DNA from: Ceriagrion tenellum
Lineage: Eukaryota; Arthropoda; Insecta; Odonata; Coenagrionidae
Assembly (NCBI GenBank): GCA_963169105.1
Contig: OY720636.1
Location: 74,264,123 to 74,328,122, forward strand
DNA: 64,000 bases
Direction of reading: 5' to 3'
Below the pieces are notes generated by a model. The model made no database searches and was not told the origin of the DNA. It saw only the letters and a program-made list of their open reading frames with translations. A program made the position numbers and the translations under genes. Position 1 is the first letter of the stretch. Each line of letters starts with the position of its first letter. Below, piece by piece: positions 47,410 to 59,797 of this stretch.

Positions 47410-49850
47410 CTTCTATTCTCTAAAGCAAACATCAATTACTTTATCTGTAGGAATACTGATATCGCGGTGAATGGACGTGAGGGCTAATCCACTTAGGTGA
47501 TTTTGTCCACGTGAATTTTGTAAATAGGATTTCAATCTTCTTAGGGTGGAAAATGAAAGTTCAGCCGCACAAGTTGCTACTGGGAGAGTTAAAAAAATAT
47601 TCAATAAAATTAATACATATATTGGAATAAAATTCACTGTTGCATTCTCCGAGAGCTTCTATGGCACATGATGGATGATCAATTTCATCTCTCTTTGCCC
47701 ATTATATTTTCCATAGATCAAACTCTGCTTCTAACACAGAGAGATCAACTTTTTTTCATAAATTTTCAAACTTTCAGCGTTTAATGATACAGAAGATGTA
47801 CAGCAGAATGATGGTAACAATGAATTTAAATTTGAAAACACTTCATTATGGTCGAGGAATCTATCTTTTACCTTTCGTATAAAATCGTCAATGAGTGGAA
47901 TGGTGATTGCAATACGAAACTAAATTTCTGGCTCATCGGTCTCCACGTTACAGCGGTGGCATTGTTAAGGGTTTCATCTGGGAACCTTGATTTTTTCTTC
48001 AAAATCAGCCAAAATAGCTTCAGCATTTTTAAAAATTTTGGAAAACTCATTTTCAATGTTACGTCGCATGTTTTCAAAGCAATTAATGATGTTTTCAATG
48101 TGATCAGTGGCTGATTTTAAATCACAAAGAGGTGATTGTAAAATCTTGCAGAGGGTTATGGTATATGAAAACACTTTGGCGAGAAAGCAGAGACTAACAA
48201 CAAATTCTCCGTTTATCTGAGTTCTTATGAAAGAGGAGGCTTTGGATGAGGTATCTGCATCTGAATCTTCACTTATCTCTTCCTAAGTAGCGAGTATGGG
48301 TTTAAAAAGCTCTTTGAATTTTAGAGGAGCATTATGATTTTCAACCCATCTCGTTTCACACATTGATGGTGGTTGTGTGACAATGAGGTACAACAGATTT
48401 TATTTTTTCTCGCAGCAAAACCATCCTTTTGGGAGAACTCTTCAAAAATTGTAAGCCAGACTTAGTACTACCAATGCATTTTCTCACACTCTGTACCTTA
48501 CATTATTGGCACAAAGCTAGATTAAATGAGTGAGAGCTACAGTGAAAGTACAAAGATTGAGGATGATTTTCCCTTATATAATAATTATGCTTAAATGCCC
48601 ATACGCTTGAATGACCCTTTCATTACCGAAGCGCCATTATAACCTTGTTCAACCATATTTTCGCAATCCAGACTAAGTCTATGCAAAAATTTTATGATAG
48701 TATTTGCAATATATTCTCCAGTTGTGCATTCTAAGCGAACAAATGCCAAAAAATCTTCTCTTGCGATATACATAGCAAGTTTAGACTTTTGACATATAAC
48801 GTACACATAGGGAGAACTGTTCATAGGCCACAATATCTGCTGTTTCATCTAAGAGTATAGAGAATATCCTGCTTTGACTACATTGCTCACTATTTTTTTC
48901 GATGATTTTACCACAGGTATTTATTATTTCATTTTGAACGGTTGGACTCATGTATGTGACATTCAATGACATATTTTCGGTGTGCTTAAGGAATTTCTGA
49001 TCACCACACTGCATTCTCATTCATAAAATAGCCCTTAAATTGCCATCATTAACCTATGGTTCTGCATCACTTGCGGGTAGTGGGCCAGAATCATGGGTTC
49101 CTCTCAAAGCAAGTTCTTGTCGCCCACATAACTTGATCGTTTCAACCATTGAATATAATGTCACGGTTTTCTTGAATTTGCCTCAGCCTTGAAGTCAATA
49201 ATAATTTGTATGTCACGCCTTGGATCATTAGAGACGCTTAAAAGCTCACTTCCTGTTATCATGCATTCCTTATGGTATCCATGATTTTCATGAGCCTTGA
49301 AAGTTAACAAAGCATCTTTCCAATTTTTAAATGGCTCTTAACTAATGATTTCAATTTTTGATGGTCACCTTTTCCAGCTGTATCTTTAAAGAAGAGTACA
49401 CAATATTTGGAGAGCACTCCATCAACTTTTGTGTATGAGCCACTGAAAATGAGACAACCATTGTCTTTGAAATCTTAAATTTCTCTTACCCCTAACTGGA
49501 AAAATATAATTACGCTCTGAGGTAAAAGGACTTTTTAGTAATTTTAATTTCATTTCACGATCAATTTCATTTCCAGTGTCTCTGAGGTAGTTTCCTAAAT
49601 CCAAAACATTCAATGCCCCTGGAGTGACTGTTGTTGCATTCAAGGAAATCTCTGTCTCTCCTGCAGTAATTTCTTCCCTTGCTACGAGTTCATCTTGTTT
49701 TGCTACAAGCTTGGGGGATTGTACTAAATTATTATCAGTGGTATCTGCCCGAGATTTCTTCACAAAAAAATTTGCCGAATTAAGCCCATCGCCGCTTCTC
49801 CATACTGGGTTTTGCTGAAAAAAATCAAACAGTCTATATTCTATTTCCAT
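47410..49850 (-). pseudogene. decayed hAT transposase, ZMYM1-like
   Basis: Read on the minus strand from the ATG at 49850, the expected domains appear in order but in different frames. First is an N-terminal tail and a TTF-type zinc-finger start (RFQRQWLSHFQWL, then SKYCVLFF after a frameshift). Next is a DUF4371-like part with QNEIINTCGKII, ILLDETADI, EQFSLCVRYM (48781-49020) and EQGYNGASVMKG (near 48620). A middle helix region follows (LQSPLCDLKSATDHI, 47974-48174), and finally the C-terminal dimerisation region with LPVATCAAELSFSTLRRLKS (47413-47637). These are landmarks of hAT transposases of the zinc-finger MYM-type 1-like group. At least four shifts or stops break it, so it is not functional. 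Terminal inverted repeats were not found on either side. Confidence 0.75.
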
Positions 49851-50308
49851 TGTCCTATAAATGTAGGAGAAGAAAAATATCACATAAAAATATCAAACAG
49901 TATATTATGCGCTCAGGTAAGGGAAATAAAGAGCATACTAGATCACATGAAAATTATCTCAGGTGTTCTCTTTTACTTCGTGGGGTGCATATTGTATTTT
50001 TGGTGCTCTCTCTGACAGAAAGTGGCACTTCCAGTTTATGTAGATCCACTTTCGGCTGGGGTGGGATGAAAAATATTCCTAAATCCAAAATATTACACCC
50101 GAACAATTTGAAAATACTGTTCTTAGAAGTACTCGTTGGGATTCACCTTATTACAATATATTATGACTGGTCTTATAAACTTCTCAAAGGCTGTCGGGGA
50201 GTCAGGAGGAAGTGGAGTATGTCTCCGAAAAAATGACACTTTGGTTTTTTTTAAAGCTGTTTAAAAAATTATTTTTGAGCCGTAGTCATCGCGAGTGTTC
50301 TAAAACAA
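49851..50308. other. spacer between two hAT-derived blocks
   Basis: This may contain the 5' end of the hAT element, but no CAG-type terminus with a partner could be identified. The short plus-strand frames here are not supported. Confidence 0.3.
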
Positions 50309-50660
50309 TTAGTGTATCTCTGATGCCTTTATCACGTCATCCACACTGTCATTTAAAATTGAAGCAGGAATACGACCTTTAAGTAGCAATGTAGTGTGGA
50401 AAACCTGGGAAAATCTTAATTTTAATTCAATAATAAAATAATCAACAACAGATAAAAAGATAGAGCTCATATAAAGTGTTCCTCGGCATTTGAAGCAGGA
50501 ACATTCTCTTGCTTGGTATGGGTTGAGCAAGTTCTCAGCATGGCTATGTCACTTCCAATATCTCCCGCCACTTTAACGGCATCTACAAAAATGCTTCCCA
50601 TCAATTTTCCTGTAAATGGAACATAAGATTCCTAAAATCAACCAATGGATATCCCTACTC
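50309..50660 (-). pseudogene. displaced fragment of a second ZMYM1-like hAT transposase
   Basis: On the minus strand the block reads DAVKVAGDIGSDIAMLRTC, ENVPASNAEEHF and then, in another frame, SVVDYFIIELKLRFSQ. In ZMYM1-like transposases this matches the segment just before the dimerisation region (R-x-x-N-x-P...EEYYR...P-F-L-D-x-F-I-x-x-L-x-x-RF). It lies upstream of the N-terminus of the 47.4-49.9 kb copy, which has its own version (IPLIDDFIRKVKDRF, near 47900). It therefore comes from a second insertion or a rearrangement. Confidence 0.6.
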
Positions 50661-52619
50661 CCCTTCCCATCAGACATAACTTGTTCATGTTCAGATGGTG
50701 TATTAACTTCTTTTAGTATCAAATACGAAAATCAAAAATGTGATTCATTCGTAAAATTAAAATAACACATGTACATACCTCTGTCAGTTCCAATTGCCTG
50801 GTACAAGCGACATCAGGTTCCTGAAAGTTTCTTGGTGCTTTGCTCAAATCACCCAGCGTAATCTGTTAGCCTTCATTCAGACAGTAATAGGGAATTTTTT
50901 TTTAGCTTTGTGAATGCCAACAATTATTACTTCATTAACTTCTTTCAGTATCAAATATGAAATTCATGTGATTTATCCGTAAAATTAAAATGATGCGTAT
51001 TTCGAAAAGGAAGTCTGGCGATGTCATTCTAAGAAAAACTAATTACCATGAAACATCATTTCTAGAGAAATTCCCGTAGGAGAGAGCAACAGTGCATCGT
51101 GAAGAAAATTTGCACACAAGCTTGAATACGACCGAAGAGAAAATATGTTTTTCTGAGAAGAGTAAGATTATCTGCATGGAAATATATCAGCAGAAGCTTC
51201 CATGAGACAAATTAACCTCCAACAGAGACTGCGTCCTGGGCATTCATTAGGGGGTAAATTACTTTTTCAGAGAAAATATTAAAGTCACAAATGCATTTCA
51301 AGAGAAACTTGGGCGCAGCATAGAGAATACTTCCCCCACTAGAAGCACTTCCACACAGCTTACCCACGAGGAAGGTTCTCTTTATTTCTATGGTCCGGTG
51401 ATTTAGCATGAAAATACCAAAACAATAGAGCTGATCTCATTCCATGGCCGATGGGCGGAGGTAACCTCGACCCTTCCTCGCATTGAGAGCTGCACTCCTG
51501 GCGTGTTTCAGCTGTCAATTTATTTTTTTGCTGCAAGGTATTTGCTAAATATACATTCGTTGCATAATTGGGGAATCCAGACTCAGAATTCCGTATTGAT
51601 GGAATTTTTTGGAATGGATCCAAACCATGCTCCACCTAGCATGAGCTATATGCAAGGAAAAAAGCAATTAAACTCACTAAAATATGGCCGTCAACTAATA
51701 TGAAAAAATAACTTTTAGTTGTTTACCTACAAATATAATATCTTCATAACTTACTAAAAAAACATCACTAAAAATTACTCTATAACTAACTAAATAGCTA
51801 TCAAAAATTGTTTCGGTGATTCCATTACACACGAACTACGTCAAAAATAACGTTAGAGCTCCATTTAAAATCTGTAATTGTAGACCTAAACATAAGGAAT
51901 GGAGTTAAAACCCTCAATTTGCGAAGTACAGAAAAAAATTATATCTTCGTGTTTCCACAGTATAAACAAACAACTGACCGCGGACACATGCTGTGAGTGG
52001 GGCTCACTCTGTGATGAAGGGTCGAGATAATCTTCTCCTGAGGACGGAAAAAGGGTAAAGCATCCCGAGGAATGGTCTTTTATGGCTCAGAGAACCTTTC
52101 AGGCCAGCGAAGGGCTAACTGAGTGGCAGCGATGCTAACACGTCGTTCATTCGTTTGCGTCGGAAAATCTATGCCGTGTATAAACGTCGTTCGTAGCAAA
52201 AGGGTTCGACTGTGGTAAAGGGAAAGATGCTGGGTTAGCAGGGAAGGGTTGGAAGGAGAATAGGCAGCGTGGATGAGATGAAGGGAAGGATGTTTACCAA
52301 GATGAAAAAAGAAATAGCATTATTAGATGGGTCATAGCACTTGTAAAAATTTAGAGGTTTTTACCCAGATACTTCCATTTAAACCTAACTTACCACTATA
52401 TATCCTAATAATAATGATAACTGAGGTTGAGACTGTACTTTAACCATTTGGATGGCAAATTAGTTATCTGCTTTTAGTATAAATTATCATTAATTACTAA
52501 AAGTTGATTAAGACCAAGCCAGTGGTTAACATTTATACCCGAACCCCAAAGTAGAACATTGAGCAATGATGCGACATTGTCGCAGAATGAAAATGAGGGC
52601 TGCAGAAAGATATCGTATA
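50661..52619. other. no feature recognised
   Basis: Open frames on both strands are short and unrecognised. Positions 50700-50750 and 50930-50985 share CTTTTAGTATCAAATA / CTTTCAGTATCAAATA and a following TTCGTAAAATTAAAAT / TCCGTAAAATTAAAAT, a small direct duplication. Confidence 0.35.
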
Positions 52620-55126
52620 CAGTGAAACCTCGGTTAGCGAACGCCTCTGATAACGAACAATTCGGATAACGACCAAAAATTTCGCTAAAAATTTGCCTCG
52701 GATAGCGAACAAAATTTCGGTTAGCGAACAGATGTGTAGCGGCCATGTTTGTGTTCGGTGCTGTGCGATCCCAAATGGATACAAAGTAAGCTGTGCAATC
52801 CCAAATGTATACAAAGTAATGCAATGTCGCCGGCTACGCATATATAAATTCATCGTCATCCAGTTACACAAACCGCCTTCAGATGTGTTGAACACGTGTG
52901 CTACGTCATGTACACCTGACCAGCGGACAGGGGCCAAGTGCTTCTCATCTTTCTTTGTGCTCGAGACACGGTTAAGAACACACGTTCATTATCCTAATCG
53001 TTGTGCATCCTTCCTCTTTAGTGATTTTTTTTACTTTATTTTAATAATCATCAAGCCTTCAATCATGGCACCAAAGAAGTTTAAGAGAGATGGTAGCAGT
53101 TCAGTGAGAAGGCAGCGGCCAACAATTGAATTGAAGAAGGAAATGATTGCCAAGTATAAACGAGGCATGCGTGTATCGGATATCGCAAGAGAATACGGCA
53201 TGTCAAAGTCGACAATCTCGACGATTTTAAAGAAAAAAGCGCAGCTTGAAGAAGCTAATGTGTCAAAAGGAGTAAGTATTATAACAAAGCAAAGGCCTAA
53301 AATAATAGACGAAGTAGAAAAGTTGTTGCTTTTGTATATAAATGAAAAACAGTTAGAAGGTGCTAGCATCAGTGAGGCATTTATTGGTGAGAAGGCGCTG
53401 CAAATCTACGAAGATTTGAAGAAGAAAACCCCACGGACAAGTGCTTCGAGTGATTTTGTTTTCAAAGCCAGTCGAGGCTGGTTTGAAAATTTTAAGCACA
53501 GAACAGGCATCCACAGCGTCATAAGGCATGGGGAAGCAGCTAGTTCCGACAAGGCAGGGGCACAGAAGTTCCTCCTAGAATTCAAAAAAATCATAGAAGA
53601 AGGAGAGTACGTCCAGCAACAGGTATTTAATGCGGATGAAACAGGACTGTTTTGGAAGAAGATGCCGAATAAAACGTACATAACGAAGGAAGAGAAAGCA
53701 TTGCCAGGGCACAAACCTATGAAAGATAGGCTAACTCTTCTATTGTGCGGTAACGCCAGCGGGGATTTTAAGCTTAAGCCACTGTTAGTCTACCATTCGG
53801 ACAATCCAAGAGTATTCAAGAAGCACAATGTAATAAAACAGAAATTGCCTGTTATGTGGAGATCTAATTCTAAGGCTTGGGTGACCCGCCAATTTTTCAT
53901 CGAGTGGGTGACCGAAGTGTTTGCCCCGACTGTGAAAGAATATCTACAGAAGAACAAACTTCCCCTCAAATGCCTTCTACTGCTGGATAATGCTCCAGCA
54001 CACCCTCCAAACATCAGCGAGTACTTAGAAGAAGAGTTCGACTTTGTTCAAGTTTGTAATCTGCCACCGAACACAACCCCCTTGCTGCAGCCCATGGATC
54101 AACAGATCATTTCAAACTTCAAGAAATTGTACACGAAAGCCTTATTCAAAAAGTGTTTCGATATAACGAATGATACCAACTTAACTCTGAAGGAATTTTG
54201 GAAGAATCACTTCAACATTTTGAATTGTGTTCATCTTATAGATAATGCATGGAACCAAGTGACCTACCGTACTATGAATGCAGGATGGAGGAAACTGTGG
54301 CCAGACTGTGTTCCAGAGCGAGATTTTGAAGGAATCGAACCAGAAATTGTTGATGAAATCGTTTCCTTCGGCCAAAACATGGGGTTGGAGGTGGATAATG
54401 ACGATGTTGAAGAGCTTGTCGAGGAGCACAGCAATGAACTCACTACTGAAGAGTTGCAGTACCTTCAGGCTGAGGAAGAAAAGAATTTGTCTGAGGATAT
54501 GTCTTCGGATGGGGAGGGGGAAGGGAAAGAGGAAGTCCCAAGTTCGGTGATTAAAAGAAATGTGTGCTAAGTGGGGGGAATTGCAATTGTTTATAGAAAA
54601 CTCTTTCCCAAACAGTGCGATAGGCAATAGGAGCCTAAACATGTTCAATGACAATGTGATGTCGTATTATCGAAAAGTGTTACAAAAAAGGCAGAAACAA
54701 CAGACACTGGATAAGTTTTTTCCTTCAACCTCAAAGCGACAGAGGACTTCCTCCGAAGTTCTCACAGAGGGGGGATTCCCCCTCCAAGCAGTAATTCCAC
54801 CCCTTCCACCCCACACCTCCATCCACTCACGCCATCACATGGCAATAAATATGGTTAGGTTTCCTATTTTTCCTTATGTTTAAATGCTTTCTTTAATGTT
54901 TTTATTTATATTTAACTCAATTTGTACTGTATTTTAACTATTCTAATTTTAAAAAGCATAGCTATATAGCCTGTAACTTTCATATAATAGCGAGTCAATA
55001 GGAGCTAGGAACCAATTATTCCTATTTCCTTTATTTCTTATGGGGAAAATTGTTTCGGATAGCGAACATTTCGGATAACGACCAGCTTTCTGGAACGGAT
55101 TGTGGTCGTTATCCGAGGTTCTACTG
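52620..55126 (+). mobile_element. Tigger-like (pogo) DNA transposon, nearly complete
   Basis: The left end is CAGTGAAACCTCGGTTAGCG and the right end read inward is CAGTAGAACCTCGGATAACG. Both have repeated sub-terminal GGATAACGACC / GGATAGCGAAC motifs. TA lies directly outside on the left (52618-52619); the right flank is AA, so one duplication base has changed or the site was imprecise. The length of 2507 bp is normal for Tigger. One long transposase gene fills the centre. Confidence 0.88.
53065..54883 (+). pseudogene. Tigger/pogo-type transposase with one frameshift
   Basis: The start is taken at ATG 53065 (MAPKKFKRDG). The frame is open 124 codons further upstream, but that part is element leader containing the terminal repeat. 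An N-terminal Pipsqueak/CENP-B-type helix-turn-helix spans about residues 15-55 (RVSDIAREYGMSKSTIS). A second CENP-B-type DNA-binding domain follows to about residue 150 (RGWFENFKHRTGIHS). The DDE_1 catalytic core has aspartates at residues 191 (FNADETGLFWK), 308 (LLLLDNAPAH) and 345 (LLQPMDQQ). An acidic linker follows. The frame closes with TAA at 54568-54570. The +2 frame from 54560 continues the family's C-terminus (MCAKWGELQLF, then KQQTLDKFF) to 54883. One extra A in the AAAA run at about 54553-54556 explains the break. All catalytic residues are intact, so only the tail is lost. The enzyme would cut and paste the element at TA sites in the nucleus. Confidence 0.85.
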
Positions 55127-55417
55127 AACACTGAAAAAAATATTGAAATGCTATTTACTAAACTCTATAAAAATTTAGAATTGATCATGAGTGAATTGCT
55201 TACTTAATCACCGATAAAACCTCCATGATTAATCTGTTACTAAAACTCCCACACTCGCTGAAAGTTTTTCATCCCAGCATCAATCAATGCAGAAAGTTAA
55301 AACACGTTCTGCTTTGGGGTATCCGAAGATATATTCTCCATTTCTGCCTGAAAATCAGTGGCCAAAAGTGCAAGGGGGATTACTTTCAAGCAAAGATTAC
55401 TACCCGTACCATTCAAG

Positions 55418-55844
55418 TAAGAATGAGTCGAATCCAAATGTCGATTCTCGATTCCGCTGATTCTCAGGATTAGAATCGGTATCGAGAATCGATCGCCGAT
55501 TCCAATTCCATCGATTCCAGATGGATAAATATTCAAATCAAATTTCATTTATCACGTCATATTTGTCTCAGTAATTTTGGGTGTAGGCTATCAATTCGTA
55601 CTTTTTACTTACCTCAATAAGCTGAGGATATATGTTATTTGTCAATAAATATACTTTATGAGCGACTTAATTGTCTTTGTTATTTTATTCCAGCCAATAC
55701 TTGTATTTAAATAATAGCCGTACGCTACTGCTATATCAATATCCCACATTTTATTAGGAATAAGAATCGATGGAATCGGAATCGAGAATCGATTTGAAAG
55801 AATTGGAATCGGAATAAAAAAAAAGTGGAATCGACTCATCCCTA
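55418..55844. mobile_element. 427-bp hAT-like MITE rich in GAATCGATTC motifs
   Basis: The left end is TAAGAATGAGTCGAATCC and the right end read inward is TAGGGATGAGTCGATTCC. The 8-bp flanks CATTCAAG (55410-55417) and CTTTCTAG (55845-55852) agree at six positions, consistent with a decayed hAT duplication. Both sub-terminal regions carry many GATTC / GAATC and ATCGAT motifs in both orientations (about 55430-55520 and 55765-55835). Confidence 0.65.
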
Positions 55845-55886
55845 CTTTCTAGTAAGAACTGAGGAAATTACTCAAAAATTCCAAAG

Positions 55887-56062
55887 GTTGATACCCAGAC
55901 GGAAAATAGATATCCATTGATATGATATCAATCTTGATGAAATGTATCTATATCTATAGTACATGCAATAGATATCTAAATGTAGATCATTTACCCGTAG
56001 ATGTATTTAGACCAGATTTAGATATCTATAGATATCTGTTTTCCATGAGGGGAGTATCAACT
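55887..56062. repeat. small palindromic element of GATATC motifs
   Basis: The left edge GTTGATACCC...GGAAAATAGATATC is mirrored by the right edge GATATCTGTTTTCC...GTATCAAC. The centre is built from repeated ATAGATATC / GATATCTAT motifs. It could be a tiny foldback element or a decayed MITE. No target duplication is evident. Confidence 0.4.
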
Positions 56063-56395
56063 GGGAGAGATCAATGAACAATGATGCATTAATATTACTC
56101 ATATTAGTAAAAATGTCTCAATTTTTCATAATTAATGAATTTTTAAAAATTAATTAATTAATAGTGATGTTCTAACAGCTATGTAGCAATTCCAGTCATG
56201 AGAACAACTGAGGGGCTAAATTTTGTCATTCCTTTCGTGGAAGTAGCTCACCATTAGTTACAACCTACTTGTAATGCTGTTTGCATGCTGTCTTCATTGA
56301 GTGATTAATATCAACCTTCCTATATTGCTGTACAGCAAAATTATAATGAGGCGGAATCCCAGTTATCATTATTTATGACATGCAAATAATGAGCA
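56063..56395. other. no feature recognised
   Basis: AT-rich spacer between the palindromic element and the decayed LINE. Confidence 0.3.
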
Positions 56396-56399
56396 TTTT

Positions 56400-59290
56400 T
56401 AATGGCTCTTGTAATTAATTCACCCCTTCCCTTGGACTACAACTTTGACATAGTGGAAGGCCTTGCGTATTTTACTGACCCCCTAGAGCTGGCTAGCAGG
56501 AGCTTGCTCCTGGTAGGACAACCCACACCAGATAAGTCAAAAGGTAGGAGCCAGACAAAAGGTAGTTTACCCAATGGTGTCACATTAAAAATACCATTTG
56601 AAGTGGGGGTGGGAGTCCCTCCCTTCTATGTATCAACTACCCAGAATATGAAATTCATACGCAGAAAAATGAATTCTAGCAACTACAGAGTGGCACCTAC
56701 TGGGTGGGAGCCATATCATCACCCTGTAAAACCCTTGCATAACAACACCATCAAATGATACAACAAGGACTATAAGATCAGAAGAAAAAGAAGAAGAGAG
56801 AAGTGCCATTTAAAATAGAAACTTGGGGCAATGATGAGGGCTCAAAAGCTATAAAATATTAAGCAGGAAATGGAGAAATGGAAAAGAGATACTTTGGGGC
56901 TGGGCGAGTTGAGTTGGAGGTAATCGGAGATTAAATGGCAAGCACGCCAGATATGTGCCCATGGCCCCAACTTGTGAAGGGCTATGGAAAACCCTATCTT
57001 AAAACTTACTTCTAATGCAACCAAGTTTGGGTTCACATGTGCAATTTCTATTACGTAAAGGTTTGCAATCATTGGTAAAACCTGATAGTACATATTCACT
57101 TACTTTCAATACATTTTTCATTACCACCCTGCATATCATAAACATACTATGTTGCATAGACCTGTGACATTTTCTTCTGTATCCAGGACTTCAATTGATC
57201 TTAATGGTCCAATTATACCCATGGTGGAAGTGTATGGGTTGGGGATAAGAAATGACTTTGGTGAGAAGACAGCTGAATTTTATGGGAAATAAATTAGTAG
57301 CAACAAACACTTGAAATTGTAATGATATCCTAGATCCTGGCCTAGATACAGAGAGAAAATGCAGGGGGATACTTGGAGATATCAAATAGATAAAATTACG
57401 GCAAAGGAAAGATTTGGTAACAGTGTCAAAAACTCACAAAGCTATCAAGGGGCAGATGTGGAGCAGTTCATCATAACTTAGTCATAGTGAAGTGCTAAAT
57501 TAGGTTCAAAAGACTGTAAAAGTATGAGGTAGAAGAGGTAAACCATGGAATCAATGAAAGAGTTTCAAAGGTGGGAACACCAGGAGAAATAGGAAAAGAG
57601 CTTTGTCAAATGTACAAATGAGGAAAGATGGGAGACAATTAAAACAAGTACAGTAAGAGCAGCAGAGTATACAATAGGATATGTGGAGATGAGGAGGGTA
57701 AGGAGGCAGAGGGTAACAGAAAAATGTCATCAAAATGGAGGAGAGAAGGAAAAGGAAAAATGTCAACACCCACCTAGGCAAAGGGATGTACAAAGAATTA
57801 AATGACTAACTCCAGTGAGCCCATGACTGGGCAAGGGAAAATAGGTGAAGAAATAGAAAAGCTACACGAAGAAGAGGAAGTAGGTGCATAATACTCTGAA
57901 GTAAAAATGCTATCATGCAGTAAAGGAGAGAAAATGGATGGGATTTTGAATAAAACAGGAAAGACATTAACCAAACAGTAGGTATCCTGGATAGATGAAA
58001 AGAATATGATGAGGAGTTGCACGATGGCAAAAATAGACATGCAAACCTTAACATAAAAGATGATTGCACAACAAGAAAGGAAACTCAGGCTTGAGTTGAC
58101 TGTGAAATGGAGAGGACATTACGATAGAAAGTTGCAGGAGTAGGTAACATACCTTTGGAGTAGTGAAGAATATAGGATGGATCTGTGAAGAATCTAGAAA
58201 AGACGATCTGTTTTTGAAATAATTCACTGAATCTACTAGGAAGAAGTACAGCCAGAGGACTGGGAGGATTGGGATAGGTGTTAAAACTTTTGTTAAAAGT
58301 TTTAACACCTATCTCAAAGAATTTGAAAGCATCAGAATGTGAAGAGTATGGCACAATTAGTTTACTTTCTCATGCAGCATAAGTCTTGCTTAGAATAAGT
58401 TTTAAAAGGCTATCGAGTAGAGCAAATTACTACTCAGGCGATGACCAGTTTTCTTTCTGGATGTGCAAGGAAACTCAGGATGCAATTGCTAAGACAAAAA
58501 CACTTATAGAAAGAAACACAGTGTACAATCAGGATGTTTAGGTTTGCTTTAAGGATTTTGTAAAGATACTCAAATGCAGATATTCATGAAAATGGGAAAA
58601 GTGGTAATATAGGGGACTCATTTGAGACATACATAGCACAGACAGTACAGTAAGGTGGATGATGGTGAAATGGGATAGGCAGTGATAGGCCAACGGGGGA
58701 GGCAAGGTTGCCCGTAGTCACCTTATATACTTAGGGAGTGCACAAGAAGAAAACTGGTACAGTAGCAAAAACTAGAGGAGAATAATATTAGTAAAGGAAG
58801 AGAACTGAAGACAGCGACCTTGGGTAAAGTTATAAAGATTTGGCTGGTGAAGAACTTGATATGGAGTGTAGCATGTATCACATGGGGCAGAAACGAGGAC
58901 TCTAAGAAAATAGAGCGAGAATAGTCTGAAGACTTTAAACATATTGGTGTGTAGGAGGATGGAGAAAGTACAGTAGATGTAAAGGGAAACAAATGAGGAA
59001 GTGTTTAGAATGGTTGGAGATGAAGGGGAGCTTTTGGATGAGATCAAGAGGTAGGGTGGGGTGATGGTATACTCAAGGACATGATAGAGGTAAGAATGTT
59101 GGGCCAGCAGAGGAGGGGGAAGTAAGCTTTATGTAGAAAATGAAGGAGAGGATGTATATAGAGATGAAGAGAGAAATGACAGAGGGAGTTATAGCCCTTC
59201 ACAGGATAAAAATCTGGAGGACTTTTGCAGTCTTTCAAAAAATCTAACCAGCAAGCAGTATATTCATAATAATAAATTATCTTATGAAAC
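56400..59290 (+). mobile_element. old, heavily decayed non-LTR retrotransposon
   Basis: Protein landmarks appear in order on the plus strand despite many stops and shifts. The endonuclease start is EMEKWKRDTLGLGEL (56867-56911), followed by a later endonuclease segment RFGNSVKN and YQGADVE (57407-57462). The linker reads RWETIKTSTVRAAE (57620-57665). Reverse-transcriptase motif A is decayed as VCFKDFVKILKC (58539-58575), and motif B appears as GRQGCP, stop, SPYI (58697-58729). The C-terminal NEEVFRMVGDEGELLDE is at 58992-59042. No YADD motif was found; a deletion after motif B is likely. The 56400-56760 stretch looks like the element's 5' leader. The many minus-strand frames at 57551-59292 are shadows of this element. 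No target duplications were found. Confidence 0.7.
58273..58313. repeat. perfect 19-bp hairpin inside the decayed LINE
   Basis: GATAGGTGTTAAAACTTTT is followed by GTT and then by its exact reverse complement. It lies in the linker/RT part of the dead LINE and is not expected there, so it probably arose as a local snap-back duplication. Confidence 0.8.
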
Positions 59291-59797
59291 AACTTCTCAT
59301 TCTACAAGGAGAGTATTTCAATACAGTAAATGAATGAATATAGCAATACGACCTGCACCACTAAAGAATGTTGATGATTTTGACACCAAGAATTCATAAC
59401 CTTGCTAGTCTTTCAACATTTAAGCATTAACATTACAAAATTAACATAGCTATTTTAACCGTAAAATAAAATTGCAGGACTGACCTAGTCTGAACATTAA
59501 AATATGGGGCTTACTGTATTGTTACAAAACTTGCATTGTCAACCGTTCTATTACAGCAGATTCAAACGGCCTACAGGGGTTATTTATACCTCTTTTTAAA
59601 GAGGAAGAATGCGGATTTGATATTATACCACCTTTTACAGCAGATTTTACAAACTTTTTCCGGAATTTTACCTCAAAAATCAATAACTCACTCCTTCAAT
59701 CCCTTTCGCTTGGAAGTCATATTTCCGCGTTTCCCAAGTTTCCACCAGAGGGAAAACAGTTATTTCACCTCTCCCGTATGTCCCCCCCCCCCCACCC
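59291..59797. other. no gene recognised; poly(C) run
   Basis: This AT-rich spacer ends in 12 consecutive C bases (59782-59793) directly left of a foldback element. Confidence 0.4.

Noticed and set aside
52693..53064. N-terminal 124 codons of the long Tigger frame
   Set aside because: They read through the element's leader and sub-terminal repeats. The family's proteins begin at the MAPKKFKRDG-type start, here 53065.
57551..59292. Many minus-strand frames of 60-91 codons
   Set aside because: They are hydrophobic, Ser/Phe-rich shadows of the purine-rich plus strand of a decayed LINE.
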